From a virus, in the IMG/VR virus record IMGVR_UViG_3300042905_006745, positions 1 through 47,156 of that record: a stretch of DNA of 47,156 bases; one strand, written 5' to 3'. Within the stretch, counting starts at the first letter, position 1; each line of letters begins with the position of its first letter. The notes under the pieces were generated by a model that was given only the letters and a program-made list of their open reading frames with translations, made no database searches and had not been told where the DNA came from. Below are positions 43,619 to 47,156 of this stretch, one piece after another. The position numbers and the translations under genes are program-made.

Positions 43619-44320
43619 ATGGGTTTCCTACCAAACGACACAACAAACATTTCAATCGACTCGGTGCTGACTGATATCGGCCGTCAGAAGCTGGCCCAGG
43701 GGAGCTTCAACGTGATCAAGTGGGCTGCGTGTGATGACGAGGTCGACTATGGGATGATCGTTCGCTATGGTCGCAGGGTTGGCCAGGAGAAGATCGAGAA
43801 GGGCACTCCGGTGTTTGAAGCTCTGACCAACAACAAGCTGGCCCTGGTTCATCCTCTGCTCTCACTCCCAGACCCGAACAGATACACGCTCACACAGTTG
43901 GCGCTAGGCGCTACTCAAGGTCTTTCTGGGACGACCCTTTCTCTTGGAACTGGCGCTAGCAACAGACAGACTGTTCTTGTCTCTCAGACGCTGTCGGCAG
44001 GAGAACTGGTACCACAAGAGCTGGTTGATAATCAGTTTCTTGTTGTGTGTGATGACCGGTTCTTGAGAGTGATTGGCGCCACAGGAACTGTTGATCGATC
44101 CAGGATGGCGACATATGCAGTTGCTCGGGACGGATCTCTGACGAGTCAGGGTGGCTCTGTGGTTACTCTGAACATTGGTGTGAAGTCGATCCCTGATGCA
44201 TCGTTTACCATCTATGGCCAACCAACCGACAAGACAGTGATCAGATCCGTTGTCAGGGTGACGGGAATGACCTCTGGTACGGTTCTAGAGTTCTATGCGC
44301 AGATCACAAAGAACGCCTGA
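43619..44320 (+). CDS. Structural protein with GRxxLAxGxF-type N-terminal motif, 233 aa
   Basis: Residues about 14-45 (SVLTDIGRQKLAQGSFN, then KWAACDDEVDYGMI) form the module shared with the 365-residue protein at 34547. The remaining residues are beta-rich, with short repeats of Thr and Gly. It is followed 24 bases later by the next structural gene. A short protein bearing only the module and a small beta domain may show the minimal form. Role unknown, probably in the tail or baseplate. Confidence 0.8.
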   Translation: MGFLPNDTTNISIDSVLTDIGRQKLAQGSFNVIKWAACDDEVDYGMIVRYGRRVGQEKIEKGTPVFEALTNNKLALVHPLLSLPDPNRYTLTQLALGATQGLSGTTLSLGTGASNRQTVLVSQTLSAGELVPQELVDNQFLVVCDDRFLRVIGATGTVDRSRMATYAVARDGSLTSQGGSVVTLNIGVKSIPDASFTIYGQPTDKTVIRSVVRVTGMTSGTVLEFYAQITKNA

Positions 44321-44344
44321 TAGAAGAAAAAGATAACAACAACC

Positions 44345-45517
44345 ATGGCAACATTCGAATTTTTCAGCCCACAAGATCGACGCACGGAATCAGGCGTGAT
44401 GGAGATGTTGTTTGACCTTGTTGGGTCAGATATCTCCTCTTCAGCGACGCGTAGGAAATACCAAGTCTGGGTCACCGGTTCAGGAACCAGCACTGGCGTG
44501 ACGTCGTCACTTTTCCAGACTGTGTACGATCAAGACTTCACTTTGCAAACGGCAAACCCTGTTCTAGACCTGACCGTTGGTTTGCATACCAGTTCGAACC
44601 TCGTGGCTCAAACCTTCACGACCTACGACAGTGTGAACAATCAATACTATTTCCCATCTTCTTCGATGCAGATGCGCGAGAAGATTGACATGTACAGAAC
44701 CTTTGCGCAACAACTACTTGGCGACAGCGACGCTCCATTCACCTTCATCACTGGATCATTGAACGGAACGGCAATCAAGGAAGCTTTGTTCATTGACTTC
44801 AAACGCCTGTTCGTTCGCGACCAGATCAAGCGTGAAACCTTTGCGATGAGGATGTTTGCAAGCGCTTCTGCCGAAAATATGACGGCGATTGGTAACGATG
44901 AGCAGTTCTACACAGACCTTGGCAGTTCCAGGAACGTCAACTACAGCTTCCCGGGCGGTTCTGTTGGTACGATTGTCAACACGACAAACACTGGATCTGT
45001 TGGGTTGATCTGGCACGACCAAGGAATTGCCGTGCTTGATGTGTCGCGAATCATGAACGTCACCCAGAGCATCTCTGGTACAATTGAGAGTGTTGTGACG
45101 TTGACGCAGCCATTCACGGGATCGATCCTTTCAAGCTCTGTCTGGGGAAACAGTGCACTGTTCTACAGCGCCTCCATGGACGACATCTTGGACACTGTTT
45201 GTCAGACACGGTTCACCGCATCAAATGACGTCGCTATAGCATTCAAGAACCAGACAGTGATCAACAGCTCTGTGTTTGTTTGCAACTTTGGCGCTGATCG
45301 TTTCAACTACAGCTCGAACCCAACATACACCGACAGCACTGGTAGGATTGTGGTGATTGATCCAGGCCAGGAAGACATCCAACGGAGCTTCACCTTCGTG
45401 ACCGGGATTGGTCTGTACGATGGCGATAACAACCTGCTGGCCGTTGCGAAACTTTCGCGGCCAGTCATGAAGGACAACCAACGTTCCTTCCCCGTCAAAG
45501 TTCAATTGAACTATTGA
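44345..45517 (+). CDS. Structural protein, 390 aa
   Basis: Its C-terminal 80 residues (RFNYSSNPTYTDSTG, FVTGIGLYDGDNNLLAVAKLSRPV) form a segment I recall in virion proteins of several large phages. The N-terminal part begins TFEFFSPQDRRTESGVMEML and is partly helical; the middle is beta-rich. No enzymatic motif. Context puts it in the tail/baseplate block. Confidence 0.78.
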   Translation: MATFEFFSPQDRRTESGVMEMLFDLVGSDISSSATRRKYQVWVTGSGTSTGVTSSLFQTVYDQDFTLQTANPVLDLTVGLHTSSNLVAQTFTTYDSVNNQYYFPSSSMQMREKIDMYRTFAQQLLGDSDAPFTFITGSLNGTAIKEALFIDFKRLFVRDQIKRETFAMRMFASASAENMTAIGNDEQFYTDLGSSRNVNYSFPGGSVGTIVNTTNTGSVGLIWHDQGIAVLDVSRIMNVTQSISGTIESVVTLTQPFTGSILSSSVWGNSALFYSASMDDILDTVCQTRFTASNDVAIAFKNQTVINSSVFVCNFGADRFNYSSNPTYTDSTGRIVVIDPGQEDIQRSFTFVTGIGLYDGDNNLLAVAKLSRPVMKDNQRSFPVKVQLNY

Positions 45518-45534
45518 TGTTGCTGTTGCGACAT

Positions 45535-45541
45535 CATTATC
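45535..45541 (+). promoter_or_regulatory. Possible late -10 box CATTATC
   Basis: CATTATC lies 12 bases before the ATG at 45554, four of six bases matching a -10 hexamer, with no -35 upstream. It resembles the stronger TTATTATC boxes. Confidence 0.25.
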
Positions 45542-45553
45542 CCAGTATTAATC

Positions 45554-47156
45554 ATGTCGCTGCAACCCTTCCGACCAGAAGACATAGAACTCTTCACCGT
45601 TCAAACAAATCCAGAGTCTCACTTCATCTCTTCATCTACCGGACCAACAGGAAGCGCATACGTCTATCCCCACGCTTCGAATCGCCTTAAAGATTTCTAT
45701 GTCAACTGGCACGCTACTGACTCAGCGCCGACCGGAGCTTTCGTTGCCAGTGCGGATATCACCGATATTTTGCAGCAAGCCAACCAGACAACGAACAACA
45801 CAGCCAGAACAAACCTCGTCAGAGAATATCTGACACTTGTCAAGACTCAGCCATCCAGCAGCAGGCTGAATGCCCGTCAAGATGTCGAGAGGTATACGCC
45901 CGGTGTCGACCTGTCACTCCCAATGACAACAAAGCTCGTGACAGCAAACAGGCTGATCCCAGAATATTCGACCAGGAGCACAAACTACGACTTCTCGTTC
46001 ACCAACTACAACTCCCTGAACTTCTTCTCTGGCTCTGACGTCCCAACCGGGTCTTGCTTACTGTATCCGTGCTCGGCAACCACTGGGAGTGCGAACGCGT
46101 TCGTAACGGCCTCCTATATTCCGTCTGGTGCCTTCACGTTCGATATGTGGATCAATCCACGTTATACCCCAGACAGGGCAACAGAATTAATCCCAGGCAC
46201 CATCCTGCACTACTCGGGTTGCTATGCTCTCAGTTTGATCACCGGGTCTTCTATCCAGCCAAACGGTTCCAAGAACAACTTCAGGCTGATGCTTCAGGTG
46301 AGCTCTGCTGCCGATATCTTGCCGCGAACAATTGACCCATCATCTCCACCCGCAATGGTCTTTGTTTCTGACGACAACCCGGTTATACTCCAACACAACA
46401 CCTGGAACCACGTCAGCATCTTCTGGGGAGGATCTTCTTATAACAGCTTTACTGGGTCGTTCCAGGTCAATGGTGTGAATGCTGGGAACTTTGTGTTCAC
46501 TGGGAGTACGATAGCGCCGAGACAGGAGAGCGGCAAAACTCTTCCAAAGATGTTGGCAGTTGGGAACTTCTATGATGGCGCCAGTACCACAGAGCGTGAC
46601 AAGTGGTTCTCCTCAACGGCTCAGTTGAGATATGGAGTGCCTGTCAGTGGCTCAGACTTCATCACCAGCACAGATGATGTCCCGGGCTCATACTTCAGCC
46701 TTTCTCATCCATTGCAAGCCGAAGTTCTGGACATCAAACTCTTCAACAGAGTTCTTGAGTTCGCAGAGCTTAGATTGCTGCAAAACTCAGGATCTTGCAG
46801 CGGCTCAATGCCAGGGATGATGCTCCAGATCCCTCCGATGTTCACTCCAAACTCACCAACGAGATCTGTTGACACCAATGGCGGCTGGGGCGGTGTGCTG
46901 GCTCATCCGTTTGTCAATGTTGATGGAACGACAAGGCATCCGTTCAACGTTGACATGTCATTTGATACCGGTGGCCACTACATCAACCTTGAGAACTGGA
47001 CACGTGAGTTTGTCCTTGGCAACTATCCGCGCCTAGTCTTCCTGACAGCCTCCGTGATCCAAGGCAACACAGGGCTAGCAACGGCCAATGAGTTTCTCTA
47101 TGCTACTGGTTCGGTGAGGAAGGCTAGCCTCACTGTCCTGCCATGTGACAATGGCC
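45554..47156 (+). CDS. Tail/baseplate protein with lectin-like domain, partial
   Basis: The frame from ATG 45554 stays open to the window edge for at least 534 residues; the stop lies outside. Residues about 195-415 form a ConA/LamG-like domain (FTFDMWINPRYT, WNHVSIFWGGSS, EVLDIKLFNRVLEFAELRLLQ), the third such domain in this block after the two in the protein at 26920. The N-terminal part is beta-rich and Asn/Ser-rich. It likely belongs to the adsorption apparatus. Confidence 0.8.
   Translation, partial: MSLQPFRPEDIELFTVQTNPESHFISSSTGPTGSAYVYPHASNRLKDFYVNWHATDSAPTGAFVASADITDILQQANQTTNNTARTNLVREYLTLVKTQPSSSRLNARQDVERYTPGVDLSLPMTTKLVTANRLIPEYSTRSTNYDFSFTNYNSLNFFSGSDVPTGSCLLYPCSATTGSANAFVTASYIPSGAFTFDMWINPRYTPDRATELIPGTILHYSGCYALSLITGSSIQPNGSKNNFRLMLQVSSAADILPRTIDPSSPPAMVFVSDDNPVILQHNTWNHVSIFWGGSSYNSFTGSFQVNGVNAGNFVFTGSTIAPRQESGKTLPKMLAVGNFYDGASTTERDKWFSSTAQLRYGVPVSGSDFITSTDDVPGSYFSLSHPLQAEVLDIKLFNRVLEFAELRLLQNSGSCSGSMPGMMLQIPPMFTPNSPTRSVDTNGGWGGVLAHPFVNVDGTTRHPFNVDMSFDTGGHYINLENWTREFVLGNYPRLVFLTASVIQGNTGLATANEFLYATGSVRKASLTVLPCDNG

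Noticed and set aside
1-47156. tRNA, rRNA, CRISPR array, IS element or attachment site
   Set aside because: No cloverleaf, regularly spaced repeats, transposase or integrase was found. Gaps are too short for most of these, and the Cas4-like fold alone does not indicate CRISPR.

Overview
The window is a section of a large, T4-like (contractile-tailed) bacteriophage genome. It carries a RecA/UvsX-type recombinase, a gp55-like late sigma factor, and a long baseplate/tail block with recognisable gp5-like, gp25-like and gp6/baseplate-J-like proteins. These sit beside auxiliary metabolism genes (MnmA, GMP reductase) and a glycosylation cassette. The gene density, the very long structural proteins (up to about 1200 residues) and the many unknown genes fit a jumbo-phage-scale myovirus. 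The host cannot be named. The early promoters carry a (C)TTGAC(A/G) -35 element, which fits a host with a standard vegetative sigma factor. Base composition looks near-balanced, and many starts have only a weak Shine-Dalgarno or none.

Layout. 1-5852: end of a possible ssDNA-binding protein, a small reverse-strand membrane-protein candidate, an intein-containing RecA, and five proteins of unknown function (one with a membrane anchor, one rich in Pro/Ala). 5891-12193: a strong terminator followed at once by a promoter and mnmA, two small unknowns, a glycosyltransferase-like gene, a reverse-strand HExxH metallopeptidase, a GMP reductase, an unknown, a Cas4/RecB-like Fe-S nuclease and a small overlapping ORF. 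12231-18532: a sugar-nucleotide epimerase and five glycosyltransferase-like genes with one small unknown, apparently read in one direction. 18529-20244: a membrane-anchored coiled-coil protein, the gp55-like sigma factor and an overlapping unknown. 20254-47156: the baseplate/tail block, with OB-fold hub or spike protein, hydrophobic small protein, gp25-like, gp6-like, a DNRLRE protein, a 1194-residue tail protein with two lectin-like domains, and then a run of large structural proteins with FN3-like and ConA-like modules. The last gene runs off the window edge. All genes but two are on the + strand. No stretch over 300 bases lacks a gene candidate, and I see no tRNA, rRNA, CRISPR array, IS element or integrase.

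How it works together. In the first 12.5 kb, six genes are preceded by TTGAC(A/G)-N17/18- -10 promoters, several with transcription starts predicted almost on the start codon. From about 15.9 kb onward that motif disappears. Gaps there instead carry -10-like TTATTATC/TAATATC boxes with no -35, as expected if the phage's own gp55-like sigma drives late genes. Hairpins that include or touch start codons at three places suggest extra translational control. The best candidates for new biology are the glycosyltransferase cassette next to a sugar-binding-module-rich baseplate, the phage MnmA in its own terminator/promoter-bounded unit, and the start-codon hairpins.
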